Positions 35,077-43,719 of a stretch of DNA of 64,000 nt are shown piece by piece. Made by a program: the position numbers and the translations under genes. The DNA comes from CAYZED01 sp964477445 (GTDB lineage Bacteria > Bacillota > Clostridia > Lutisporales > Lutisporaceae): the NCBI GenBank assembly GCA_964477445.1, contig CAYZED010000004.1, positions 1-64,000 of the forward strand, in the 5' to 3' direction. The stretch's first letter is position 1. Every line of letters begins with the position of its first letter. Below the pieces are notes generated by a model, which was given only the letters and a program-made list of their open reading frames with translations, was not told where the DNA came from and did no database searches.

Positions 35077-35535
35077 TTAAGTTTTTCTCAGTACTTCCGT
35101 CAGTTTAATTAAATACCCCAGTATTTGGTCTCTACAGTATCTATAATCATCAATATCCCCCCCAATTGGGTCAGTCACATCTTCTAAAGTCCCAGTTGAG
35201 TACTCTGCTAGTGTAAAAGTTTTCAGGGCGGCAATCTCATATGCTTCACCAAGTAAGCTCTTCTGTTCATTTGTCATAGTAATTACAATATTTGTTTCAA
35301 GCAAAATCTCTTTAGAAATTTGTCTTGTTCTATGAGAAGATATATCAACCGATAATTCAGCAGCAACTTTTATTGCGTTCGCTGAGGCACCAAAATTCGA
35401 AAAAACTGATGTTCCCGCTGATTCAATTTCTACACTCTCATTTAGTCCATTCGACTCAAGGAGTTTCTTCATAATCCCTTCTGCAATTGGACTTCTACAG
35501 GTATTTCCTGTGCACACAAATAAAATCTTTTTCAT
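35077..35535 (-). CDS. ywlE: low-molecular-weight protein phosphatase (YwlE/arginine phosphatase type)
   Basis: 152-aa enzyme of the low-Mr phosphatase fold, with the P-loop VCTGNTCRSPIAEG (CX5R, Cys at ~8) and the general-acid region VTDPIGG. A Thr in the P-loop, as in CTGNTCRS, is the feature associated with arginine rather than tyrosine phosphatases. It stands between tsaC and rpiB, matching the ywlC-ywlE-ywlF order of Bacillus. The ribosome site is weak; 13-bp gap from tsaC. Confidence 0.88.
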   Translation of the reverse strand: MKKILFVCTGNTCRSPIAEGIMKKLLESNGLNESVEIESAGTSVFSNFGASANAIKVAAELSVDISSHRTRQISKEILLETNIVITMTNEQKSLLGEAYEIAALKTFTLAEYSTGTLEDVTDPIGGDIDDYRYCRDQILGYLIKLTEVLRKT

Positions 35536-35548
35536 ATTATTATACCCA

Positions 35549-36673
35549 TTAATCTACAAAACATATCTTATTAGAAGCAGCTTTTTTCAACCTATTCATT
35601 ATTGCTACACCAATTCCACTCTCTTCAACTGATTCAGCATATATAATATCAAGTTTCATTTTATCTAAATCTCTTAATGCACTGAAAATATTCGCTGCCA
35701 CTTCTTCAAGCTTATCTAACTTGCCAAATCCTATAAAAATATCGGCATTAAAATATTTCCCATGTTCACTATAGGCCAGAACTCCAACTCTTTTTCCTTT
35801 AGATTGTTGCTCTGCCGTTAGCTCATTAATCCTCGAAATGACTTTTTCACTGTCACCTTTAAAGATATACATTGGGGCGTCAGGCGCATAATGTGCATAC
35901 TTCATACCTGGAGCCTTAGGCACTTTTTTTTCTGTGCTTAATTGTATTCCATTTGACAAGCCTTCATTTAATGGTCTTTTCTTTAGCAAAATCTCATTAT
36001 CTTCCATGCCACCAGAATCAATTAAAACTTCTCCAATTACATCTCTCAATTGTTCTATTGTAATTCCACCTGGCCTAAGAATCATAGGCGTATCGCCCGT
36101 CATATCAAGCACAGTGGATTCTAGCCCAACTCTGCTGTCGTCACCACAAATTATTGCATCAACTCGCCCTACCATCTCACTAATAACATGATTGCCTTTA
36201 GTCGGACTAGGTTTCCCTGATTTATTTGCACTTGGGGCCGCGATTGGCCTGCCACTCTCTTTTATCAAAGCATAGGCTATTGGATGATCTGGCATTCTGA
36301 CTGCCACAGTGTTAAGTCCTCCAGTCACAGAGTAAGGAACGTTTTTTGATTTTTTAAAAATTAAAGTTAATGGTCCTGGCCAAAATTTCTCAATAAGCAA
36401 ATTCGCTTTTTCGCTTAAGTTCTCGTCAATGAGATAAATCAACATATCAAGACTAGAAACATGAATTATTAATGGATTGTCGGATGGTCTTCCCTTTGCT
36501 TTAAATATGCCCAAAGTAGCAATTTCAGAAAGCGCGTCAGCTCCCAGTCCGTAAACTGTTTCTGTCGGAAAAATTACAGTGCCACCTGAACGAATGATCC
36601 CCGCCGCTTCATTAATGAATTTTGGTTCAGGGCTTCCATCTCTCATGTAATATATGTGTGTTTTGAATTCCAT
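35549..36673 (-). CDS. tsaC: L-threonylcarbamoyladenylate synthase (Sua5/YwlC type)
   Basis: First enzyme of t6A tRNA modification; makes threonylcarbamoyl-AMP from threonine, bicarbonate and ATP. The YrdC domain (about 15-205) contains TVYGLGADA, KAKGRPSDNPLIIHV, WPGPLTLIF and AAPSANKSGKPSPT; the long Sua5-type C-terminal domain (~250-374) follows after KAPGMKYAHYAPDAP. 374 aa, normal. ATG at 36673 overlaps the GAGGATTAA of the prfA end as its ribosome site; the genes are essentially contiguous. Confidence 0.94.
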   Translation of the reverse strand: MEFKTHIYYMRDGSPEPKFINEAAGIIRSGGTVIFPTETVYGLGADALSEIATLGIFKAKGRPSDNPLIIHVSSLDMLIYLIDENLSEKANLLIEKFWPGPLTLIFKKSKNVPYSVTGGLNTVAVRMPDHPIAYALIKESGRPIAAPSANKSGKPSPTKGNHVISEMVGRVDAIICGDDSRVGLESTVLDMTGDTPMILRPGGITIEQLRDVIGEVLIDSGGMEDNEILLKKRPLNEGLSNGIQLSTEKKVPKAPGMKYAHYAPDAPMYIFKGDSEKVISRINELTAEQQSKGKRVGVLAYSEHGKYFNADIFIGFGKLDKLEEVAANIFSALRDLDKMKLDIIYAESVEESGIGVAIMNRLKKAASNKICFVD

Positions 36674-36674
36674 T

Positions 36675-37754
36675 TTAATCCTCGTCGTCTTCGCTATTTC
36701 CTAATTTATCAGCTTGAGCTCCCGAAATAAGCGAATCAAGAATCTGGTCAATATCTCCATCAAGAAATGATGCCAATTGATATAAAGTAAGTCCAATCCT
36801 GTGGTCTGTTACTCTTCCTTGAGGAAAATTATATGTTCTGATTCTTTCGCTTCTGTCACCTGTTCCAACTTGGCTCTTCCTGTCTCCAGCAATTTCTGCA
36901 TTTTTCTTGGCAGTTTCCATCTCTAAAAGCCTTGATTTAAGTACCTTCATCGCTTTTTCTTTGTTTTTTAATTGTGATTTTTCGTCTTGGCACGTTACTA
37001 CCAAACCAGAAGGCAAATGTGTAATTCTTACTGCCGAGTCAGTCGTGTTAACACTCTGTCCACCATGTCCTCCAGATCTAAAAACGTCAATTCTTAAATC
37101 ATTTTGACTAATATCTACTTCAACATCCTCTGCTTCTGGTAATACTGCTACTGTGGAAGTTGATGTATGTATTCTCCCTGATGCCTCTGTATCAGGAACT
37201 CTTTGAACCCTATGTGCACCAGATTCATATTTAAGTCTACTATATGCACCTCTACCATTTATCTCAAAAATTACTTCTTTAAACCCACCAATATCTGTCG
37301 GACTACTACTCATCATTTCGACTTTCCACCCTTGGCGTTCTGCATATCTAGTGTACATTCTGAACAAATCGCCTGCAAACAATGCAGCTTCATCACCACC
37401 TGCTGCACCTCTGATTTCGACAATTACATTCTTTTCATCGTTAGGATCTTTAGGTAATAAAAGCACTCTAAGATCTTCTTCTATCTTTGACTGGTTATCG
37501 TTTAATTCATTTAACTCAGCCTTTATCATTTCCTCAAAATCCGAATCGTTAGTTTCATTTAACATGATCTTGGAATCTTCAATTCCCTTTAAAACTTCTT
37601 TGTATTCAACAAGTTTTGTTACTAATGGCTCAAGAGCCGCATGTTCTTTTATTAGTTTTTGCCATAGATTTTGATCAGAAATCACTGCTGGGTCACTTAT
37701 TTTATGACTCAACTCTTCGTATTTTTCTCTGATCATCTCGAGTTTATCGAGCAT
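36675..37754 (-). CDS. prfA: peptide chain release factor 1
   Basis: RF1 ends translation at UAA and UAG. It has the peptidyl-tRNA hydrolysis motif GGQ in RSGGHGGQSVNTTDSAV and the codon-recognition PxT motif (PDT) in RVPDTEASGRIHTSTSTVAV, which marks RF1 rather than RF2. 359 aa. Upstream in the same direction is prmC, whose product methylates the GGQ glutamine. Gap to prmC is 138 bp. Confidence 0.97.
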   Translation of the reverse strand: MLDKLEMIREKYEELSHKISDPAVISDQNLWQKLIKEHAALEPLVTKLVEYKEVLKGIEDSKIMLNETNDSDFEEMIKAELNELNDNQSKIEEDLRVLLLPKDPNDEKNVIVEIRGAAGGDEAALFAGDLFRMYTRYAERQGWKVEMMSSSPTDIGGFKEVIFEINGRGAYSRLKYESGAHRVQRVPDTEASGRIHTSTSTVAVLPEAEDVEVDISQNDLRIDVFRSGGHGGQSVNTTDSAVRITHLPSGLVVTCQDEKSQLKNKEKAMKVLKSRLLEMETAKKNAEIAGDRKSQVGTGDRSERIRTYNFPQGRVTDHRIGLTLYQLASFLDGDIDQILDSLISGAQADKLGNSEDDED

Positions 37755-37892
37755 TTATTTCACTCTCCATATCTGTAATTATAAGTATTTTTTATTTAAG
37801 GTCATTATTAGGCATTTATCATTTAAGTATTTATCTTCGAGATTATAATACTTTCATACATTAGAATTCTCCAACTTGCAGACGCTCTCACA

Positions 37893-38780
37893 TTATAAAT
37901 GCGTTCCTATTACACATCTATTCAGACCCGCTAAGTCATTATATATTTCTATTTCAACAAAGCCTTCATGTTCCATAATTTCTTTCACATCTTTGGCTTG
38001 ATTACTACCTATTTCAAATGCTATAATACCACCTTTTTCTAAATGTTTTATTGCGTTTTCTGCGATTTTGTGATAAAAATCCAACCCATCAAATCCTCCA
38101 TCAAGAGCCAAATGAGGTTCAAAATCTTTAACCCCAGCCATCAAACTGTCGATTTCCGAGGTTGGAATATATGGTGGATTCGAGGCTATAATATCAAACT
38201 TTAAGTCACCTAATTTTGAAAACAGATCGCTTTTAAGAATAGTTGCCCTATCCTTAACGCCCAACCTAATTGCATTTTCGACTGTAATATTAAATGCATC
38301 TTCGGATATATCGAGAAGAACGGCTTTTGAATTTGGTATGAGTTTTAAAAGGGAAATTCCAATTGCTCCTGTTCCGCAACAAAGATCTAATATCTTAATT
38401 TTGTCTGTTTCTCCGTTATTTCTTCTTTTAATATCAATTAATTCTATTATGCTTTCGACCAGAATTTCTGTATCTGCTCTAGGCACTAGCACTCCTTGTT
38501 TTACGTGAAAAGGAAAACCCATAAACTCTTGTTCACCAACGATGTACTGGACCGGTTTCCCAGATGCCCTCTCGATTGCATATTCTAAAAGTTTTTCCTC
38601 AACTCCAATGGGAATTTCCATCAAAAGGCCAGCTGAAACTCTTGTTCTGCTAACCATCTGTCCCTTAAACTCCATAGCCTTTATAAAAAGTAATTCAGCA
38701 TCAAGTATAGGTGATTCACTGTTACCGTTCTTTATAATCTCAACTGCTTTTTTTAACATTAATTTCGGATCCTGTCTCAT
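37893..38780 (-). CDS. prmC: release factor glutamine methyltransferase
   Basis: SAM-dependent N5-methylation of the GGQ glutamine of release factors. SAM motif ILDLCCGTGAIGISL, the catalytic NPPY in IIASNPPYIPT, and ALDGGFDGLDFYHKIAENA are standard. The N-terminal substrate domain includes PVQYIVGEQEFMGFPFHV and VLVPRADTEILVE. 295 aa; ATG at 38780 follows GGGAGGC. Lies directly before prfA in the transcript. Confidence 0.95.
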   Translation of the reverse strand: MRQDPKLMLKKAVEIIKNGNSESPILDAELLFIKAMEFKGQMVSRTRVSAGLLMEIPIGVEEKLLEYAIERASGKPVQYIVGEQEFMGFPFHVKQGVLVPRADTEILVESIIELIDIKRRNNGETDKIKILDLCCGTGAIGISLLKLIPNSKAVLLDISEDAFNITVENAIRLGVKDRATILKSDLFSKLGDLKFDIIASNPPYIPTSEIDSLMAGVKDFEPHLALDGGFDGLDFYHKIAENAIKHLEKGGIIAFEIGSNQAKDVKEIMEHEGFVEIEIYNDLAGLNRCVIGTHL

Positions 38781-38821
38781 ATAGTAACAGCCTCCCGTAC
38801 TTTAGCTCAATTTGATTTTGA

Positions 38822-39763
38822 TCACCAATTATCAGCTTCAGAATCCACTGTAATAACATTTTTCAAAGCTACTATAGCAACTTCAATTTGGCTATCATCT
38901 GGCTCTCTAGTGGTTATCATTTGTAACCACATTCCAGGCACAGATACAATTCTTGACAATAGATTGTTTGATCTCCCCGCCCATTTAATAATTTCATATG
39001 AAACTCCAGCTACTACAGGCAAAAAAGCCAACCTGATTAGTGTTCTGTAAAAAATATTTGACCAGCTGAATGCTGAAAAAATCAATATACTTACAATCAT
39101 AACTATGAAAAGAAAACTAGTCCCGCATCTAGGATGTAATCGACTATGTTTTTTTACATTTTCTACAGTCAATTCTTCGCCAAATTCATACGCAAAAATC
39201 GCTTTATGTTCTGCGCCATGGTACTCGAAAACTCTTCTGATATCTTTCATTCCTGAAATCAAACTGATATACCCTAAGAATATTACAATTCTGACTATGC
39301 CTTCAGTAAGATTTTTTGCTAGGTTCCCCTTCACAAATTTACCAACTAGATCTACAGACCAAGTAGGTAATAAGATAAAAAGCACTGTTGAAAAGAGTAA
39401 CGAAATTACAACTGAAATAGCTATCAAATTTTTGTTAAAAAACTCTTCAAAAAAGTTCAATTTCTTTTCAGAATTCTTTATTTTTTCTTTTTCTGTAATT
39501 GGTTCATCATCTTCGACGAATTCAGCTGAAAACATAAGTGCTCTCACTCCAAGGAAAAGAGAGTCCCCAAATGCAAACACTCCTCTTAATATCGGAATCT
39601 TATTTATTTTTTTTCGACTAAGTTGGACTTTCTCCAATTTTAATTCTATCTCTCCATTAGGCTTTCTGACTACCATCGCTATATCTTCTGCGCCTTTCAT
39701 CATTACGCCTTCGATGAGTGCCTGACCGCCAACTGATTTTGCTTTAAACTTTTTTTCAGACAT
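38822..39763 (-). CDS. yqhQ: DUF1385 membrane protein (YqhQ)
   Basis: 313 aa, beginning with the family signature VGGQALIEGVMMKGAEDIAMVVRKPNGEI, then four membrane segments, with the conserved EYHGAEHKAIFAYE and SRLHPRCGTSFLFIVM motifs containing His, Glu and Cys that suggest metal binding. Function unknown in the family. ATG at 39763 follows AGAGGTAAAAT. Its position before prmC-prfA is common in Clostridia. Confidence 0.92.
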   Translation of the reverse strand: MSEKKFKAKSVGGQALIEGVMMKGAEDIAMVVRKPNGEIELKLEKVQLSRKKINKIPILRGVFAFGDSLFLGVRALMFSAEFVEDDEPITEKEKIKNSEKKLNFFEEFFNKNLIAISVVISLLFSTVLFILLPTWSVDLVGKFVKGNLAKNLTEGIVRIVIFLGYISLISGMKDIRRVFEYHGAEHKAIFAYEFGEELTVENVKKHSRLHPRCGTSFLFIVMIVSILIFSAFSWSNIFYRTLIRLAFLPVVAGVSYEIIKWAGRSNNLLSRIVSVPGMWLQMITTREPDDSQIEVAIVALKNVITVDSEADNW

Positions 39764-39829
39764 ATTTTACCTCTTTCATTTTGATTCAATAAATCACTTT
39801 ATTATATCACTAATCCATTAAGCTTCCAA

Positions 39830-39896
39830 ATAAAAAAACAAAGCGACTTTGCTTCATTTATTACATAAATAAATTTGGCGAAGGCGCTTTGCCTAC
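39830..39896 (-). terminator. terminator after nrdDG
   Basis: Imperfect ~24-bp hairpin (outer arms CAAAGCG/CGCTTTG, inner ATTTATT/AATAAAT), followed on the minus strand by seven Ts. Located 26 bp past nrdG. Confidence 0.85.
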
Positions 39897-39921
39897 ATTC
39901 ATTCAATTAAATAATTCATGT

Positions 39922-40440
39922 CTAGCCAATCTTAGCTTCTACAATGCTTTCTCTACTTATACTTTCATTTATGTCGATAATTCTCTGATTATCAGATCCT
40001 CTAAATGGTAGCATAGGATTTTTTCTTTTTTCTTCGAATTTCCCATCAACTAATATGTCAGTCGCTCTTAAGAGAGCGCCCCAGCCTTTATGCACAATTT
40101 TTTCTTCCATTATTTTCTCAAAAGTATAGCCTGTATACGTCATAACATTAAGCCCCATTGTTTTTACTTCTTTAGCTAGTACCGAAAAAGCCTCAGCCTG
40201 TTCAAACGGTTCTCCACCCGACAAAGTTATGCCATCAAGTAGTGGATTTCTTTTCATGTCATCTATAATATTTTTAACAGTAGTCAAAGTTCCCCCATTA
40301 AAATCATGTGTATGTTTATTATGACAACCAGGACAATTATGATTACACCCTTGCGCAAAAACAACGTACCTTATTCCTGGCCCGTCAACTATTGACTCGC
40401 TAACTATTCCAGCTGTTCTAATAATAGAATTATTGCTCAT
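39922..40440 (-). CDS. nrdG: anaerobic ribonucleotide reductase activating enzyme
   Basis: Radical SAM enzyme that installs the glycyl radical on NrdD. The cluster motif CNHNCPGCHNKHTHDF (CX3CX2C) and TLSGGEPFEQAEAF are clear. 172 aa. The ATG at 40440 (a GTG lies one codon upstream) overlaps the nrdD end by 11 bp and uses AAAGGAAATT within it. Terminator immediately downstream. Confidence 0.97.
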   Translation of the reverse strand: MSNNSIIRTAGIVSESIVDGPGIRYVVFAQGCNHNCPGCHNKHTHDFNGGTLTTVKNIIDDMKRNPLLDGITLSGGEPFEQAEAFSVLAKEVKTMGLNVMTYTGYTFEKIMEEKIVHKGWGALLRATDILVDGKFEEKRKNPMLPFRGSDNQRIIDINESISRESIVEAKIG

Positions 40441-42763
40441 CACAATTTCCTTTCGTGTGTTTTACACGGTCTCTTTCTTCAGCTTTTTTCGCGTCATTGA
40501 ATCTATCCAGTGTACCAACTAAGTATCCTGTAATTCTTCGAATTCTTTCGAACTTATCGTCGCCTTCTTCTCTTCCGCATGAGGGACAACATTCTCCGAT
40601 AATTCCTGTGTATCCACAGATTGGGTCACGATCCACCGGGTGATTAATAGACCCATAACCTATTCCTGCATCTTTCATCGCTCTTACTATTTTCTCAAAT
40701 GCATTGAGATTATGCAATGGGTCTCCATCAAGTTCGACATAAGTAATATGGCCAGCATTCGTCAATTCATGATAAGGAGCCTCAATCTTTATTTTCTCAA
40801 AAGCGCTAAGCTTGTGATAAACAGGCACATGAAAACTGTTAGTGTAATATTCTCTATCCGTGACCCCAGGTATTTTTCCAAATTCTTTTTCGTCTATCTT
40901 AACAAACCTACCAGCAGTTCCTTCAGCTGGTGTCGCAATAAGTGTATAATTCATGCCAGTTCTTTTTGTCTCATCATCCATTCTCTTTCTCATTCTGCCA
41001 ATAATCTCAAGACCCAGATTCTGAGCTTCTGCAGACTCTCCATGATGTTTACCTGTAAGTGACTTCAGCGCTTCCGCTAAACCTATAAATCCCATGGTCA
41101 GAGTGCCATGCTTTAGTACATCTCTTATTTCATCTTCCCACCCGAGTTTATCTGAATCCATCCAGATACCTTGTCCCATAAGAAACGGGAAGTTTTTTAC
41201 CTTTTTACTAGCTTGTATCTCATATCTCTCAGTAAGTTGATTCGATACTAATGAAATTTTCTGGTCTAATTCTTCAAAAAATGAATCTATATTTTTATTT
41301 GCTCTTAAAGCTATTCTAGGTAAATTAATAGTCGTAAAGCTTAGATTCCCTCTACCAAAAGTATGTTGCCTTTCAGGATCATGCGCATTAGCTATAACCC
41401 TAGTTCTGCAACCCATATAAGCTATTTCTGTCTCTGGCTTACCTGGTTCATAATATTTAAGATTATAAGGAGCATCTTGGAAGGAAAAATTCGGAAACAA
41501 CCTTTTTGCACTGACTTTACAAGCAAGTTTAAATAAATCGTAGTTTGGCTCACCAGAATTATAATTTATGCCTTCTTTAACTCTAAAAATATGTATCGGG
41601 AATATCGGTGTTTCACCATTTCCCAGTCCTGCCTCTGTCGCTAAAAGCATATTTTTTACTACCATCCTACCTTCAGCTGAAGTGTCCATACCATAATTAA
41701 TAGAACTGAAAGGGATTTGAGCTCCGGCTCTACTGTGCATAGTATTCATATTATGCACGAAAGCCTCCATAGATTGGAATGTCTTTCTATCTGTTTCTGT
41801 TTCTGCACTTAGTCTTGCGAACTGTTGTGCTTTCTTGATGATATCTTCGTCAAGTATAATCCCTTTTAGTATTTCAAACTCTTTCAGAATGTAATCACTT
41901 GAATTATCTAGCAAAGGTTTCAACCCATGAGTTTCAAATATATCTTTAGCAATACTCTTAGTAACTTCTTCAGCATTTTCGATTCCTGCAATAAGTAATA
42001 GTGCCTTTTCTAAATTCTTTCTATATAGTTTGGCATATGTTTTAACTACGCCAGGAGCCATTGCATAATCAAAGTTTGGTATACTTTGACCTCCATGTTG
42101 ATCATTTTGGTTTGACTGAATCGCTATACATCCAAGTGCTGAATAACTACTAATATCATTTGGTTCTCTTAAGAACCCATGTCCTGTGCTAAATCCACCA
42201 TCAAAAAGCCTCTTGATGTCTATTTGGCAGCATGTGGTCGTCAAGGTTAAAAAGTCTAAATCGTGTATGTGTATTTCACCTTTTTTATGTGCCAGTGCAT
42301 GTTCAGGCTTCAATACAAACATTTCATAAAACTGTTTAGCTCCTTCAGAACCATATTTCAACATGGTTCCCATAGCTGTATCACCATCAATATTCGCGTT
42401 TTCTCTCTTTAAATCATTATCTTTGGCTTCCTTAAAGGTAAGTTCTTCAAAAACTTTCATAAGGCGAGTATTCATCTCTCTTACTCGTGTTCTTTCAGCT
42501 CTATAAAGGATAAATTCTTTAGCTGTTCTGGCGTGCCCAGTTTCTATCAAAATCTTCTCAACTGCATCTTGAATTTCCTCAACAGTTGGAACTTTTCTAT
42601 CCAATTTTTTCTCAAGATATTCAATTACCTCTTCAGCGATAGCCATGGATGCTTTATAGTCTTTTCCTCCGCTAGCACTTGCTGCTTTGAAAATCGCATT
42701 TCCTATTTTCTCTATATTGAACGGAACTTCTCTACCATCGCGTTTTCTAATCTTTGTAATCAT
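40430..42763 (-). CDS. nrdD: anaerobic (class III) ribonucleoside-triphosphate reductase
   Basis: Oxygen-sensitive glycyl radical enzyme making deoxyribonucleotides. N-terminal ATP-cone (about 1-95, KRDGREVPFNIEKIGNAIFKAA), the large catalytic barrel (QNDQHGGQSIPNFDYA; MHSRAGAQIPFSSINYG), a zinc site with cysteines in ICGYTG and ECCPSCG, and the radical loop RRITGYLVG near the C-terminus. ATG at 42763 (MITKIRKRDG) is preferred to the open frame at 42781 since GAGGATGG precedes it. An NrdR-type promoter region is upstream. The reductant (formate or redoxin) cannot be settled here. Confidence 0.96.
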   Translation of the reverse strand: MITKIRKRDGREVPFNIEKIGNAIFKAASASGGKDYKASMAIAEEVIEYLEKKLDRKVPTVEEIQDAVEKILIETGHARTAKEFILYRAERTRVREMNTRLMKVFEELTFKEAKDNDLKRENANIDGDTAMGTMLKYGSEGAKQFYEMFVLKPEHALAHKKGEIHIHDLDFLTLTTTCCQIDIKRLFDGGFSTGHGFLREPNDISSYSALGCIAIQSNQNDQHGGQSIPNFDYAMAPGVVKTYAKLYRKNLEKALLLIAGIENAEEVTKSIAKDIFETHGLKPLLDNSSDYILKEFEILKGIILDEDIIKKAQQFARLSAETETDRKTFQSMEAFVHNMNTMHSRAGAQIPFSSINYGMDTSAEGRMVVKNMLLATEAGLGNGETPIFPIHIFRVKEGINYNSGEPNYDLFKLACKVSAKRLFPNFSFQDAPYNLKYYEPGKPETEIAYMGCRTRVIANAHDPERQHTFGRGNLSFTTINLPRIALRANKNIDSFFEELDQKISLVSNQLTERYEIQASKKVKNFPFLMGQGIWMDSDKLGWEDEIRDVLKHGTLTMGFIGLAEALKSLTGKHHGESAEAQNLGLEIIGRMRKRMDDETKRTGMNYTLIATPAEGTAGRFVKIDEKEFGKIPGVTDREYYTNSFHVPVYHKLSAFEKIKIEAPYHELTNAGHITYVELDGDPLHNLNAFEKIVRAMKDAGIGYGSINHPVDRDPICGYTGIIGECCPSCGREEGDDKFERIRRITGYLVGTLDRFNDAKKAEERDRVKHTKGNCDEQ

Positions 42764-42875
42764 TATTTCCCATCCTCGCATATTTCTTAATAAGATATTT
42801 GGCGAATTAAACAGTTGATTTTCTCTAAGTATATAAAATATATCGTCAATTAAATTTAAAAATTAATATTCATAT

Positions 42876-42923
42876 AAACAATATTTAGTTGATATTTATC
42901 ATATCAAATACTACATATAGTGT
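42876..42923 (-). promoter_or_regulatory. pair of NrdR boxes upstream of nrdD
   Basis: Two 16-bp near-palindromes, 42908-42923 (minus strand ACACTATATGTAGTAT) and 42876-42891 (plus strand AAACAATATTTAGTTG), with centres exactly 32 bp apart. NrdR boxes (consensus ACACWATATATWGTGT) occur as such pairs three helical turns apart. Box 1 overlaps the -35 element and box 2 lies just after the -10. Confidence 0.82.
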
Positions 42924-42926
42924 CAA
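42898..42926 (-). promoter_or_regulatory. nrdD promoter
   Basis: On the minus strand TTGACA, a 17-bp spacer, then TATGAT. The -35 shares bases with NrdR box 1, as expected for repression. The leader to nrdD is ~130 nt. The rest of 42782-43101 shows no gene. Confidence 0.8.
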
Positions 42927-43101
42927 TTTACAAAATTACTAGTAAATACGACATTATGTTTTTCGCAAAATACTCAACCTTACTTACAGGCTATAGAGCA
43001 AAATCACGTCCTGTGTCAAGTGCGTAAATGACTAATAATATATTTATTTTTGTGTTAATAATAATTGTCATTAAATATTTATTATTAATTGAGAATAGTT
43101 A

Positions 43102-43130
43102 TTGACAAAAGCATTCTCTTGTACTATAAT
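43102..43130 (+). promoter_or_regulatory. consensus promoter for the 45-aa gene
   Basis: TTGACA (43102-43107), a 17-bp spacer and TATAAT (43125-43130): a perfect housekeeping promoter. The inverted repeat GAGAAT/ATTCTC (43091-43096, 43113-43118) flanks the -35 and could be an operator; TGAGAATAGTTATTG around it resembles a Fur box weakly. Confidence 0.8.
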
Positions 43131-43224
43131 TAAATTACAGAAACAAATAAGTATATGATTTTTATAGAAATAGTAAAAATTTCATAGAAAATAAAAACTA
43201 GTATAACTTGAAAGGGTGTTTATA

Positions 43225-43362
43225 ATGAGAGAATTTTTAAATAGATTATTTGGCAACAAAAAAGAAACGGCAGAAAAGAAATTATCAGCTGAAGAATTTT
43301 GCTTCAAGAATAGCAATCCTGATGCGGAATATTGCAAAAATGAATTTAGAGTACTAAAATAG
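43225..43362 (+). CDS. 45-aa protein with two cysteines, unrecognised
   Basis: ATG at 43225 follows AAAGGG, downstream of a perfect promoter and upstream of a terminator, so it is almost certainly expressed. The product starts MREFLNRLFGNKKETAEKK (a basic amphipathic helix) and ends with AEEFCFKNSNPDAEYCKNEF, with cysteines ten residues apart. It may bind a metal ion, or contact the membrane through the N-terminal helix, but I do not recognise a family. It lies between nrdD and rpmE, on the opposite strand from both. Confidence 0.7.
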   Translation: MREFLNRLFGNKKETAEKKLSAEEFCFKNSNPDAEYCKNEFRVLK

Positions 43363-43380
43363 TAAAATCTAAAATAAAAA

Positions 43381-43405
43381 AAACCGGAAAATTTCCGGTT
43401 TTTTT
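43381..43405. terminator. bidirectional terminator between 45-aa gene and rpmE
   Basis: AAACCGGAAA/TTTCCGGTTT palindrome with T runs on both strands, between convergent genes. Confidence 0.92.
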
Positions 43406-43415
43406 CTTATAATTC

Positions 43416-43622
43416 TTAAGAATTAGCTTTTTCAAATCTTTTCTTAAATCTATCAACTCTACCACCAGTATCAATAAGCTTCTGCTTACCAGTGAAGAAA
43501 GGATGGCATTTAGAACAAATTTCTACTTTTATTTCTTTCTTAACGGAACCAGTGGTGAAAGTTTCGCCGCATGCGCATCTTACACTCGCTTCACCGTACT
43601 TTGGATGTATTCCTTCTTTCAT
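43416..43622 (-). CDS. rpmE: 50S ribosomal protein L31 (zinc type)
   Basis: 68 aa with the four zinc-ligand cysteines of the C+ form (RCACGETFTTGS and ICSKCHPFFTGKQK). The frame is open to 43631, but ATG at 43622 (MKEGIHPKYGEA) is the family start and has GAGGTG in front. It follows rho by 88 bp, a common Firmicute order. Confidence 0.96.
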   Translation of the reverse strand: MKEGIHPKYGEASVRCACGETFTTGSVKKEIKVEICSKCHPFFTGKQKLIDTGGRVDRFKKRFEKANS

Positions 43623-43719
43623 ATCATTCACCTCTTTCCCATAAGATATATCAAAAAATCATTATTTGCAAAGTTGCTTTTATATTCTAGCATAAAGCCT
43701 TGCCTAACGCAATATTTTT

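Noticed and set aside
39105..39725. 206-aa plus-strand ORF
   Set aside because: Antisense to the clearly conserved yqhQ gene.
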